A stretch of 49,232 bases of DNA, from contig QXWX01000056.1 in NCBI GenBank assembly GCA_009911175.1, forward strand, positions 1 through 49,232. Reading direction: 5' to 3'. This document shows, piece by piece, positions 24,933 to 33,777 of the stretch (position 1 is the stretch's first letter; each line of letters opens with the position of its first letter). The notes beneath the pieces are model-generated. The model was not told the DNA's origin. It saw only the letters and a list, made by a program, of their open reading frames with translations, and searched no databases. Both the position numbers and the translations under genes were made by a program. Origin of the DNA: Lachnospiraceae bacterium (GTDB lineage: Bacteria; Bacillota_A; Clostridia; Lachnospirales; Lachnospiraceae).

Positions 24933-26114
24933 TTATGCCGGAATATTTTTTTCAATAATTTCTGTGATCAAAAACTGTGCCGTTTTTTCGATATCTTCAA
25001 ATGCAACCTGCTTTGTCAGTGAAACATGAAATACATCCCTGCACTTTTGGATCAGCTCATCCGTGTAAGTAAGGACTCCATTCTCAACGCTCTCAATCCC
25101 ATCAAGATAAAGGGATTCCCGGTTCTTACAGCGCATGCTTTCCACATCAAAATATGTATTATCAATATACGCCTTGATCCGGCTTCCAGATCCATCAATG
25201 ATGACCGGATAACCACCCGGCTCCCCAAATACTCCGGGGCAGTGCAGCTTGATTTTCCGGCCTTCTCTGACTGCCGCCAGGATTCCCTGGATGATCTCAA
25301 AGTTGCTGGATGCATTCATCATATTTCGCTTTGCGTCTGTGGGCATGGCAATCTTGCAGGCCGCAAAAATCTGTTCCAAATCCGGTTCCAGCTTCCTTTC
25401 CTCATACCGGAGGTCAATCAACTGACTGACCTGTTCTGTCTGCCCCTCCTTACTGATCACCACATCGTGAAAATGTCCGGTCGCATATGTGACCTTGATA
25501 TTCCAGTAATCTTCAATCCCATATTTTTCTGCTGCGGCAAATTGGATCCGGGGGATCAGGTGATTGATATTTCCGCTCCCAAAATCCGGATATGCTTTTC
25601 CCGCTGATTTCAGCCAGGGAATGACAGCATCCGAATAAGATGTATTGATCACAATCGCATGACTTCCGGTATTCTCATATGCCTCCATGATATTGCGGAC
25701 GTACTTGATTGCCAATGGCGCCCAGATACCATATGCTCTTACATTCTTCCAGGAAATGGTTCCATATTTTAATCCGGAATAGGCACGGCTGGAATTTATG
25801 ATGATATCCGGCCGGCATTCACGGATGCATGCTGCTATGGATTCTATATCGTTCAGATCTACATTGCTTCGAATCGTTATGTTTGTACGATTCTGCCCCC
25901 GGATCATGGATGCCACCCTTACAATATTTACATCGGAACGCATCTTTTCCACATTACGCCCAACCACACAGATTTCCATCCCATCGTCCTTTGACGACAT
26001 GAGATAGTCCAGCAGATATCCGCCGACACTCCCAAGACCAAGGATCATGATTTTTATTTTTCGGCCAGCCATTGTATCTTTCAGTATATTCAGCTTTTCA
26101 TCTATGTTCTTCAT
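24933..26114 (-). CDS. NAD(P)-binding oxidoreductase, saccharopine dehydrogenase-like fold
   Basis: This 393-residue protein has an N-terminal Rossmann fold (MILGLGSVGGYLLDYL, 23-38; GLGSVGG at 26-32) followed by VVGRN. The later CHxPGVFGEPGGYPVIIDG region resembles the catalytic half of saccharopine dehydrogenase-like enzymes. I do not recognise a specific family. It lies inside the phosphonate module, which has a decarboxylase but no aminotransferase. It might therefore reduce phosphonoacetaldehyde or oxidise a later intermediate, but this is inference only. The start at 26114 follows AAAGGCGG. Confidence 0.6.
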   Translation of the reverse strand: MKNIDEKLNILKDTMAGRKIKIMILGLGSVGGYLLDYLMSSKDDGMEICVVGRNVEKMRSDVNIVRVASMIRGQNRTNITIRSNVDLNDIESIAACIRECRPDIIINSSRAYSGLKYGTISWKNVRAYGIWAPLAIKYVRNIMEAYENTGSHAIVINTSYSDAVIPWLKSAGKAYPDFGSGNINHLIPRIQFAAAEKYGIEDYWNIKVTYATGHFHDVVISKEGQTEQVSQLIDLRYEERKLEPDLEQIFAACKIAMPTDAKRNMMNASSNFEIIQGILAAVREGRKIKLHCPGVFGEPGGYPVIIDGSGSRIKAYIDNTYFDVESMRCKNRESLYLDGIESVENGVLTYTDELIQKCRDVFHVSLTKQVAFEDIEKTAQFLITEIIEKNIPA

Positions 26115-26232
26115 TCCGCACCGCCTTTCTGTCTGATGCTGTATCACAAATCAGCCATTCTGCATTTATCCATCTGCAGAGTTATATTTCTCCTGTTCCT
26201 TATGTCTGCCGCTGTGCTTTGTATCAGATATA

Positions 26233-26979
26233 CTAGCTTTCTAAAAAAATCCTTCTATACTCAGAAACAACATTACAGTTTATCCATTTATTAAATGTTA
26301 TAACATCGTATTCTTCTTTTTGTAATGTTCCGAAATATCTCTGTATAAAAGCCAGATTGGTTCCCTGCCATTCCTTCTCACTGATCGATTCGAAGGACTT
26401 CCGCAAGTGTACCGCATCCGCGAACTTCCATATCTGCCCGGAATTAAAGATTCCCAGAAATGGTTCTTTAATCTCCAGCGAACCGTGAGCAGTATCATAA
26501 ATATAATGAATCCCATAATTCCGGTCATAATAGTACGCAACCGCTTTGCTTGCCAGGATTTCCTCCCTGCTGCGGGTGATTACATTGGAAGGGCTGTCGA
26601 ATACCCTGCGGAAACATTTCCTGTCCACATAAAGATCTCCCTCTGCAAATACCGCTTCCTCAAAATCCATTTCCATCAGCTTTTTCAGTCCAAGATACAG
26701 ACTGTAGCCAGACCCATAGTCCGCATAATGCCAATTCCTTACAAGCAGGATTTTGTCATGCAAGTCCTGAAAATCCCGCTCAACGGCAGCTTCCAATTCC
26801 TCATATTGAAATCCTCCGACCAGGATATAATAATCAAACTCTCCGTCCTGATGAAGCATCCTGTACAGGAGAGATTCCTCAATTCCGTTCTCATGATAAA
26901 GGCATTTGAGACAGGCATATCCCAAAGATTCGCTGAATCTGCTCGACAATCCTGCAACTGTGACAATCAGTATCTTCAA
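26233..26979 (-). CDS. Nucleotidyltransferase (MobA-like/NTP transferase fold)
   Basis: This 248-residue protein begins KILIVTVAGLSSRF (2-15), a variant of the nucleotidyltransferase signature GGxGxR, followed by VFAEGDLYVD, which corresponds to the metal-binding region. The best start is a TTG at 26979, because GGAGGAG is eight bases upstream and the TTG overlaps the previous stop as TTGA; a longer frame starts inside that gene. Similar transferases activate 2-aminoethylphosphonate as CMP-aminoethylphosphonate. In this phosphonate module it is a second candidate, besides the fused domain, for the activation step. Confidence 0.65.
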   Translation of the reverse strand: MKILIVTVAGLSSRFSESLGYACLKCLYHENGIEESLLYRMLHQDGEFDYYILVGGFQYEELEAAVERDFQDLHDKILLVRNWHYADYGSGYSLYLGLKKLMEMDFEEAVFAEGDLYVDRKCFRRVFDSPSNVITRSREEILASKAVAYYYDRNYGIHYIYDTAHGSLEIKEPFLGIFNSGQIWKFADAVHLRKSFESISEKEWQGTNLAFIQRYFGTLQKEEYDVITFNKWINCNVVSEYRRIFLES

Positions 26980-27962
26980 TCTGACATCTCCTCCAGACAC
27001 ATTTCGATTCCATGTTCCAATGTGATCAACGGCTTCCATCCGGTCCTTGTCCGGATTTTTTCTGTGTTCAAGACCCTCCGCTCCGGGTCAGACTCCCGGT
27101 AACCGCGGAAGGTGATCTTCGGATCAGGAATGCCCGCCTTGTCCGCGCATAGCTTCACCAGGTCAATGATCGATATTTCCTCATCCGTCGCAACATTATA
27201 TACTGATCCGTCCAGCGCTTCCTCTGACCGGATCAGAGCAATGACAGCCGCGCAGCTGTCTTCATTATGTAAAAATGTCCGGCGGTTCACTCTCGAGTTT
27301 TCCAGCAGCTCTACGCTTCCGTTTTCCTTTAGCTGGCGTATAATATGCGGGATGATATGCTTCGGGTACAATTCATTTTTGCTGTATACGTTGGCAAAAC
27401 GGATGGAGCAGCCTTTGATTCTGCGTTCCGTCACAGCCTCCTTCATAAAGAACTCTGTCAGCAGCTTGCCTGCTGCGTAGCTGGTCCTCTGGCTGTGTTC
27501 TGCGTTGGCCATCGTAAGGTAATCCGATTCGGATACCCCATTTTCTCCCCAGGAATTCATGGAGTATACCTCCGACGTAGAACAGTTGATAAAGACGTCC
27601 GCCTCCAGTGCGGTTGCCTGTTCCAGAAATGCCTTCATCCCCAGCACATTTGTCTCGAAGGTCCGGTTCACATGATAAAAATGTTCCGTGTGGACTACGG
27701 CTGCACAGTTGATATAAACCAGCTTTTCAAACTGCTCCTTTTCTGCGGAAACCTTCTGCCGCAGCAGTTCCATCTGCTCCGGGTTATTCAGATCGTACTC
27801 ATAAAAACAAAATAATTCATGATTCAGGATGTCCTTGACTGTCCTGATCGAAGACGCAAAGAAGTTATCAAAGCCGATCACCTTTGCGCCGGAAGCAGTG
27901 AACTTCCTTGCCAGTTCATTTCCCGTCATTCCGGTAACACCGCTGATTACATATAATTCCAT
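26976..27962 (-). CDS. NAD-dependent SDR (epimerase/dehydratase family)
   Basis: This 328-residue extended SDR has GVTGMTG (8-14), CSTSEVY (127-133) and catalytic YAAGK (162-166), and ends with GWKPLITLEHGIEMCL, as nucleotide-sugar epimerases and dehydratases do. The substrate is not evident. The gene overlaps the following nucleotidyltransferase by four bases and is three bases from the metallophosphoesterase gene, so it belongs to the phosphonate module. It is not a close relative of the two SDRs in the left run. Confidence 0.78.
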   Translation of the reverse strand: MELYVISGVTGMTGNELARKFTASGAKVIGFDNFFASSIRTVKDILNHELFCFYEYDLNNPEQMELLRQKVSAEKEQFEKLVYINCAAVVHTEHFYHVNRTFETNVLGMKAFLEQATALEADVFINCSTSEVYSMNSWGENGVSESDYLTMANAEHSQRTSYAAGKLLTEFFMKEAVTERRIKGCSIRFANVYSKNELYPKHIIPHIIRQLKENGSVELLENSRVNRRTFLHNEDSCAAVIALIRSEEALDGSVYNVATDEEISIIDLVKLCADKAGIPDPKITFRGYRESDPERRVLNTEKIRTRTGWKPLITLEHGIEMCLEEMSD

Positions 27963-27965
27963 AAT

Positions 27966-28715
27966 TTAGATCCCCCATGTCAATCTTTCACAATAAAAAT
28001 CATCCACCTGCCCGTGATAGGATGCCTGCTCGGATTCGATATCATATGGTACCTTTTCAAAAGAAACCTGCTCCGTTTCCGGATCCAGCAATACAAATTG
28101 GGCCAATGGGTTCTGATTCCTGGGCTGCCCGACGGATCCTGGATTGATGAATATCACTTTCTTCTTGTCGCATCGCCGGGTGATCTCACCGGTGTTGTCA
28201 GTCTCCTGTCCAGGATAAAATTTTTCGATCAGGCGCGGTAAATGGGAATGTCCGGAAAACACATAATCATAATCGCTATATTCCATGAGCTCCGCTTCCG
28301 GACGGATGCTTTTCCAATACACATCCTCCAGGCTGCCATGTACGGCAAGGCATTTTTTTTCGTTATATACAAATACTTTTTTTCCGTCTGCCGTCATCTC
28401 ATGGCGCAGATAATCCCACGATTCATCGTTCAGGATGCTTCGTGTATATCTGGCGCTGTCCTGTCCGCGCTCCGAAGAAAAACAGCTGTAATCCGCATTC
28501 AGGATTGCGTTTTCATGGTTCCCGTGTATGTTACACAGAATCGGATAGGGGAGGGCGCGGGCCATCCGCAGCACTTCGTTGGAATGCATGCCGTAGTCGA
28601 TCAGGTCGCCCAGCAGGATGCAGGCTCCGATATCCGGGTATTGGGCGGCGCGGTTAAGGACCGCCTGGAAGGCGGAAGTGTTGCCGTGGATGTCGGAGAG
28701 AAGAAGTAGTTTCAT
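27966..28715 (-). CDS. Metallophosphoesterase
   Basis: This 249-residue protein has the calcineurin-like metal ligands in order: DIHGN (8-12), GDLIDYG (36-42), GNHEN (65-69) and GHSH (155-158). The fold matches the YfcE/MJ0936-type phosphodiesterases. The start at 28715 follows AAAGGA. It could release phosphate from a biosynthetic intermediate or reset a phospho-decorated sugar, but the substrate is unknown. It is the first normal-GC gene after the AT-rich block. Confidence 0.85.
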   Translation of the reverse strand: MKLLLLSDIHGNTSAFQAVLNRAAQYPDIGACILLGDLIDYGMHSNEVLRMARALPYPILCNIHGNHENAILNADYSCFSSERGQDSARYTRSILNDESWDYLRHEMTADGKKVFVYNEKKCLAVHGSLEDVYWKSIRPEAELMEYSDYDYVFSGHSHLPRLIEKFYPGQETDNTGEITRRCDKKKVIFINPGSVGQPRNQNPLAQFVLLDPETEQVSFEKVPYDIESEQASYHGQVDDFYCERLTWGI

Positions 28716-28772
28716 TGTGTGAGTTCCTTTCTTGGATACAATCAATATTTGATGATTATTATTATTGCTATA

Positions 28773-30026
28773 CTATAATGAAGCCCATATGACATTATGG
28801 TATCCTAACTGATCAAGAACTGCCGTGACTGCATCATAGTTATTCTTTGACATTGCAACGATTACAACAGCATTTTTTTTATCACATTTTAAATCATTAA
28901 TATTCACAATCTCCTTTCCTCTAAATTTATTATGTTCCGTTCCCTTATCAGTTACAACAACTATATATTGCAATATGTCATTATATTCAAGAACTTTTGC
29001 TACTTCATTTGCGATACATCCAGCACCATATAAAACAATTGTATTTACATTTTTTAGTTTCGAAAATTCTTCTGTAGTTAAAAAGTTTCTATATAAAAGT
29101 TCTCCTGCTATAAAATATTTATAAAAATATTTTGCCATAATATTTTTATTCAAGAGGGGCGTGTCTGTATTATCTTTATGAAACTTTTTATACATAGCTT
29201 TTATTGATATAAGGCGGGTATTAAAATATTTCTCTATCGTAGAGTTTAATTCATTGTCAAAATTATATTTTTCCCAGACCTGCAATTCCTTTATAAATAG
29301 TACAATCAAACTCTCCATATAATATTTCTTCATTTTCGAGGTACATGTTGAACCTTCACGATAGCGGCGCATATATAGGCGGTCTGGTATGCACATAGCT
29401 CTCTGTGCAGCCATGTACATTGCAAACATGCTGTCATCTGCATAACGTAATTTTTCAACACCATACAAATTATTGGATTCAAAATATTTACGTCTATAAA
29501 AATATAAAACCATATTTGAACTGGCTCTGTCATTGTTTCTTATCAACTCGGCAAAAAGTTCTGCACCTGTCATTACCTGCGGATAAATTTTTCCCCTAAC
29601 ATATTCATCTTCTTTTCCAAATTGTTTCATTTTTTCACTTTCAAAAAAAGAAGTTGCTGAAAATCCTAGTAAGTCAAGTTTATTTTTTTCGGCACACGAA
29701 AATAAGCGTTCTAATGCTCCGACTTCAAGAAAGTCATCACCATCAATGTTATATAAATATTTACCCATTGCATTTCTAAAACCTATATTTCTAGAAGAAG
29801 ATAGTCCCATATTTTTTTGATTTTGGATTATTTTAATCCTATAATCTTTTAAAGCATATTTATTTAATATTTCTAGTGAACCATCTGTTGATGCGTCATC
29901 AACACAAATGCATTCCAGAGTAGGCCCTTTTTGGCTTAATATACTTTCCAGACATTCGCTTATATATTTTTCTATATTATAAACTGTAACAATAACTGAT
30001 ATATCTGGAATCATTTTGTCAGTCAT
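28773..30026 (-). CDS. GT2 glycosyltransferase with C-terminal Rossmann-like module
   Basis: This 417-residue protein starts with a GT2 domain: ISVIVTVYNIEKYISECL (9-26), VDDASTDGS (42-50) and DGDD (95-98). After a helical middle, residues 330-417 carry the small Rossmann-like module (NTIVLYGAGCIANEVAKVL, then VVVTDKGTEHNKFRGKEIV and NAVVIVAMSKNNYDAV) that recurs in seven other proteins here. The gene is AT-rich, like the five upstream of it. Its donor sugar is unknown. It starts at the ATG at 30026, with a weak purine-rich stretch upstream. Confidence 0.82.
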   Translation of the reverse strand: MTDKMIPDISVIVTVYNIEKYISECLESILSQKGPTLECICVDDASTDGSLEILNKYALKDYRIKIIQNQKNMGLSSSRNIGFRNAMGKYLYNIDGDDFLEVGALERLFSCAEKNKLDLLGFSATSFFESEKMKQFGKEDEYVRGKIYPQVMTGAELFAELIRNNDRASSNMVLYFYRRKYFESNNLYGVEKLRYADDSMFAMYMAAQRAMCIPDRLYMRRYREGSTCTSKMKKYYMESLIVLFIKELQVWEKYNFDNELNSTIEKYFNTRLISIKAMYKKFHKDNTDTPLLNKNIMAKYFYKYFIAGELLYRNFLTTEEFSKLKNVNTIVLYGAGCIANEVAKVLEYNDILQYIVVVTDKGTEHNKFRGKEIVNINDLKCDKKNAVVIVAMSKNNYDAVTAVLDQLGYHNVIWASL

Positions 30027-30051
30027 AAGTTTTCAGCCCCCATTTTAAAAT

Positions 30052-32592
30052 TTAATAACTATATATTTCTTGTTTTAAAATATCCAACATTTGTTTATGT
30101 ACTTTTTCTCCACACGAACCATCTAAATTAACCGCTGTCGGTGAAAGAGCATCCATTTGGCGCTTTCGTATGTTTTCAAAATTGTGGTCTGACAATTTAT
30201 CAAGAAATATGTCTAATGAAAAAAACTTATTCTCTCTACAAGCAAAACAACTTCCTTCGACATTTTTTTCAAATCCATCTTGGCCGTTCATAAATCTTTG
30301 ATAGGATTTTGGGTCCATTACAGGAAATTCTACAGTATATTGTTCAGTTTCAACATCTAATATAGCAAGAGCGCCATCATATAAACGCTGAACTAATATA
30401 TCTTTTGAGTCTGTCTGCTTTGCAAATGAAGCTTTTCCAAATATATACGGTGAATATCCATTTTGCATATTTGCACTGGAATCCCAAAAGTTTTTGATTA
30501 TAAATTTACTGTTTCCGGTTCTTTTGTCAATTTTTACCATACCATTTCCATTATATGGAATAGTAATTATATATTTTTCAGTATTAATCAGTTTGAGATG
30601 TGCTACAGATGTCGCTCCCATTCGCTCATGTACAAAAAATCCATCTGGCATCTCATAAATTCCTTTTTCTCCATTTAGGCGATTTATATAAATAATATTT
30701 CCGGTAAAACTCTCAGCAATATATATATATGAATCATCGTTTGTGATACCAGAAAAAGTCACCATTTCCTCACTAATCTGAATAACATTTTTTTTTGCAT
30801 TTTTCATATTAAATTGAAGAATTTTATTGCTATGTATAGCCGTAATCAGTAATAATTCATCACATACAGTATAGGACCACATATTAGAAACTTTTTTTTC
30901 ATTAGAAACTTCTGATAAATCTCCAAAAATATGATTATGTATTATCCATTTCCTTGTCCTTAGATTATATTGTACGATTGCATCTTGATAATTTAGGATA
31001 AAAAATAGGCAATCCATATATTCCACCAATGCGCGTGATGTAATAAATTTGTTATTATTTTGATTTAGGACTTCAAATTTATTATCTGGAATATCTATTG
31101 AAATAATGTCTGTGGCATCATATGGAGATAAATAAATTTTCCCTCCATAGGTTAGCCCCATAATATATGTACAAACCCAGTTGGGTTGTCCGGAAATTCG
31201 GTCGATAAACTTTATATTTTTCCAGTCATTGTTTTTCATGCAAAATATTCCATTGTATTGCATAGGAATTAAACAATCAGAATTTTCTGTTTCTACAATA
31301 TCCGCTATTAGGATTCTTCTTTTTTCTTCCTCAGAAAACTGTTCTGTTATATAATTATCCAAAATGAATACAGGTTTTCCTGCAGCTTCAAATAACTGAA
31401 CCACAGAGGATGAGTTTTCTCCTATATAAGCATCCGAAACTGCTACAGTATTTGTAATATCTGGTGTGCTGTCATATATTCCGACCTTCTTTTGTTTAAA
31501 ATATTCGAGTAATTCATTATATGAATCTTTTAATTCTGGACGCATGGATGAAATGGTGGCTTCTATTAATGGATGAGGCCTCCAGATTAATACAATGTTT
31601 TTATGCTTTTCAAATTCATAAAATACTTGTTTTATTTTTTTTAACATCAATTCGCCATTACTTAGGAAACAGTTTATGCTTGTATTCAGCATTACTGATT
31701 TTTTGCCTTTTAATATGCTCTTCCACATATCAGGAATGTAATCGGGGGCAAAGCTTTTCTGAATTATTTTATCAAATTTGGGCGAGCCAAGAACTAAAAT
31801 TTTATTATAATATGGCAAGCCTTTAAATCCCTGTTTAAATTCCTCAGATTGCGCAATCATATAATCCATTTGTGTATAAACAGGCAAATATTTATGGTGT
31901 TCAGAAACAGCTCCGGATGTTATATAATAAGGAACATATACTAATTTTTTGACAGATTCTTTCAGCCTTTTGGAATAATAATCCGGGTGAATACTTGTAA
32001 CATAATTGCAGTTATCATAAGGATTATGTATATACGCAATATCCGGCTGTTCCCTTGCAATATTATAATTCTGATAGTTTTTAACTGGTACATACTTAGG
32101 GAAGTCTGTTATTTCGTAGCAAAATTCCGCAGAACCGTTCTGCATATCAAGCTTATAATATGGAATAGGGACAACCTGACATTCGCACCTTTCATCTTTA
32201 CTGCATGCCATCCAGATACTTTCCAGACTATCCCACATAGAAGCTTTATACGGAAAGAAAACTATTTTATATTTACATTCCTGAGTATAAATAAAGTCAA
32301 TAACTTTATTTATCAACTTATTTAAAGAAATTATTTTTTCACTGTCAACAATCATATTTTTCGCAATCGAATAGATTTCTTCACAGTAGTCTTCTAATAG
32401 ATTAACAATAGTATTCGAATTGTCTGTATACTCTTCAAGTGTCTCCCCTACATTAACCGCAGCATTTTGACAATCCTGCATGATGACAAATAAAGTATCT
32501 TTATTTGGATTTGATGCGCATTCTTTGTGTGCCTGCAATAAACTATTTAGTATCTGAATCAATCTGTTTTTGATTTCAACATTGAGCATCAT
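30052..32592 (-). CDS. CDP-glycerol glycerophosphotransferase-like protein with C-terminal propeller-like region
   Basis: This 846-residue protein has an N-terminal helical part, then FFPYKASMWDS (112-122) and VVPIPYY, then a glycerophosphotransferase (TagB/TagF) type domain with WRPHP (337-341) and SDAYIGENSSSVVQLF (386-401), which correspond to the conserved CDP-polyol-binding segments. About 400 residues follow that look like repeated beta strands (propeller-like, for example VQYNLRTRKWIIH). I infer transfer of a CDP-linked polyol phosphate or phosphonate to the glycan. The N-terminal third is related to the protein at 45339. The gene starts ATGATG after GGGAG, and either ATG could be used. 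Confidence 0.75.
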   Translation of the reverse strand: MMLNVEIKNRLIQILNSLLQAHKECASNPNKDTLFVIMQDCQNAAVNVGETLEEYTDNSNTIVNLLEDYCEEIYSIAKNMIVDSEKIISLNKLINKVIDFIYTQECKYKIVFFPYKASMWDSLESIWMACSKDERCECQVVPIPYYKLDMQNGSAEFCYEITDFPKYVPVKNYQNYNIAREQPDIAYIHNPYDNCNYVTSIHPDYYSKRLKESVKKLVYVPYYITSGAVSEHHKYLPVYTQMDYMIAQSEEFKQGFKGLPYYNKILVLGSPKFDKIIQKSFAPDYIPDMWKSILKGKKSVMLNTSINCFLSNGELMLKKIKQVFYEFEKHKNIVLIWRPHPLIEATISSMRPELKDSYNELLEYFKQKKVGIYDSTPDITNTVAVSDAYIGENSSSVVQLFEAAGKPVFILDNYITEQFSEEEKRRILIADIVETENSDCLIPMQYNGIFCMKNNDWKNIKFIDRISGQPNWVCTYIMGLTYGGKIYLSPYDATDIISIDIPDNKFEVLNQNNNKFITSRALVEYMDCLFFILNYQDAIVQYNLRTRKWIIHNHIFGDLSEVSNEKKVSNMWSYTVCDELLLITAIHSNKILQFNMKNAKKNVIQISEEMVTFSGITNDDSYIYIAESFTGNIIYINRLNGEKGIYEMPDGFFVHERMGATSVAHLKLINTEKYIITIPYNGNGMVKIDKRTGNSKFIIKNFWDSSANMQNGYSPYIFGKASFAKQTDSKDILVQRLYDGALAILDVETEQYTVEFPVMDPKSYQRFMNGQDGFEKNVEGSCFACRENKFFSLDIFLDKLSDHNFENIRKRQMDALSPTAVNLDGSCGEKVHKQMLDILKQEIYSY

Positions 32593-32610
32593 ATTCTCCC
32601 TATTTCATGT

Positions 32611-33777
32611 TTAAACAGCTCTTTCTTCTGGAATTGCATATAGTACTAACTCCTTATTCCTATTTTCATTTCCATAGTGAGCGCCATATTTTCTCAAATA
32701 AAACTTATAATTACTTACAATAGATAAGATAAACTGGGGAATCTCAATCAAATCTTCTTTTTTATGATACATACATATAGAAATAACAGGTCTATACGTT
32801 TGAATAACATTTTTACATGACTTTAGCAATGACAACTCGAAGCCTTCTATATCTGCATTAAGTAAGGTTATTTTTTGATTTCCCAGTAAATCACCAAAAT
32901 CTGTACTGCTATCAATAAAAACATTTTTTATGAACACTAGATTTCTACAATTTTCTGGCAGTCGATTTATGTTTTCATAAAGTTCATCGGCATTCTTTTG
33001 ATCGCCTTCGACAGCAAATATCTGTTTTGCTGTTAAGCCAGCAGCAAAATAATAGAAAATATTATCTCCTTTATATGCACCACAGTTCAACCAGACCTCA
33101 TCTTCTTTATGCAGATATAATTCCTTTTTTGAATTGCTTTCTTTATCGTAATCATAAAAATATTTATATCTGCAAGGTAGTTGCTGCAATCGGTAGACGT
33201 CTTTTTGGATGTATGTTCTAATATATTCAAGCATTACCCTGCATGAATAGTCATCCTCTAAAATAGATAGGGTATCACATAACTTTTTTTCGTTATTCTG
33301 ATAGAACAATTCTCGGTTTTGATCAACCCAATATGCCGTGTTTGATGTTACAATATACCTGTCTTCCTTCGTCAAGGGATAATATTGCATTATTCCTGAT
33401 CTGACTATAAATTTTAGGATGTCTTGCTCCCGCATGCCTCGGTAAAAAGCAGTATGAATAAAAATAAATGAATTAGCAGCATTGTTGATATATTTTACCA
33501 GGCATGAAGGATGAATGATTTCTACTCCATCCAGATATACTCCACTTTTATTGATATCGATATCTAGTATTTTTTGGGGTTTGATTCCATAGGTATGTAA
33601 GAATTTTACAAATGAATAACTATCAGTGCCCCCCCCATATATAAAAACTTCCATATTTTTTATTACACATAAAGATAGCGCAATCGCAAAATCATCTACA
33701 ATCTCATATTCATTCACATACCCCGAATTTAATATATTTTTTAGTTGCTTTTTATATTGTTTTAAACTGCTGTCCAT
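32611..33777 (-). CDS. FkbM-family methyltransferase with N-terminal Rossmann-like module
   Basis: Residues 40-115 of this 388-residue protein are the small Rossmann-like module (MEVFIYGGGTDSYSFVKFL, then ILDIDINKSGVYLDGVEII). Residues 225-380 are an FkbM-type SAM methyltransferase with NCGAYKGD (231-238), AVEGD (255-259) and NADIEGFE (307-314; usually KIDVEGxE). It would O-methylate a sugar hydroxyl of the glycan. A run of eight G (33629-33636 on the plus strand as C) encodes the YGGG of the module, which makes the gene a candidate for phase variation. AGGAGG precedes the ATG. It overlaps the GT4 gene by 26 bases. Confidence 0.83.
   Translation of the reverse strand: MDSSLKQYKKQLKNILNSGYVNEYEIVDDFAIALSLCVIKNMEVFIYGGGTDSYSFVKFLHTYGIKPQKILDIDINKSGVYLDGVEIIHPSCLVKYINNAANSFIFIHTAFYRGMREQDILKFIVRSGIMQYYPLTKEDRYIVTSNTAYWVDQNRELFYQNNEKKLCDTLSILEDDYSCRVMLEYIRTYIQKDVYRLQQLPCRYKYFYDYDKESNSKKELYLHKEDEVWLNCGAYKGDNIFYYFAAGLTAKQIFAVEGDQKNADELYENINRLPENCRNLVFIKNVFIDSSTDFGDLLGNQKITLLNADIEGFELSLLKSCKNVIQTYRPVISICMYHKKEDLIEIPQFILSIVSNYKFYLRKYGAHYGNENRNKELVLYAIPEERAV
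33629..33636. repeat. Poly-C/poly-G tract of eight within the methyltransferase gene
   Basis: Eight C on the plus strand (eight G in the gene) fall at codons 48-50 of the FkbM methyltransferase gene, in an otherwise very AT-rich stretch. Loss or gain of one base would frameshift the protein before the methyltransferase domain. In the sequence given it is in frame. Confidence 0.85.
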
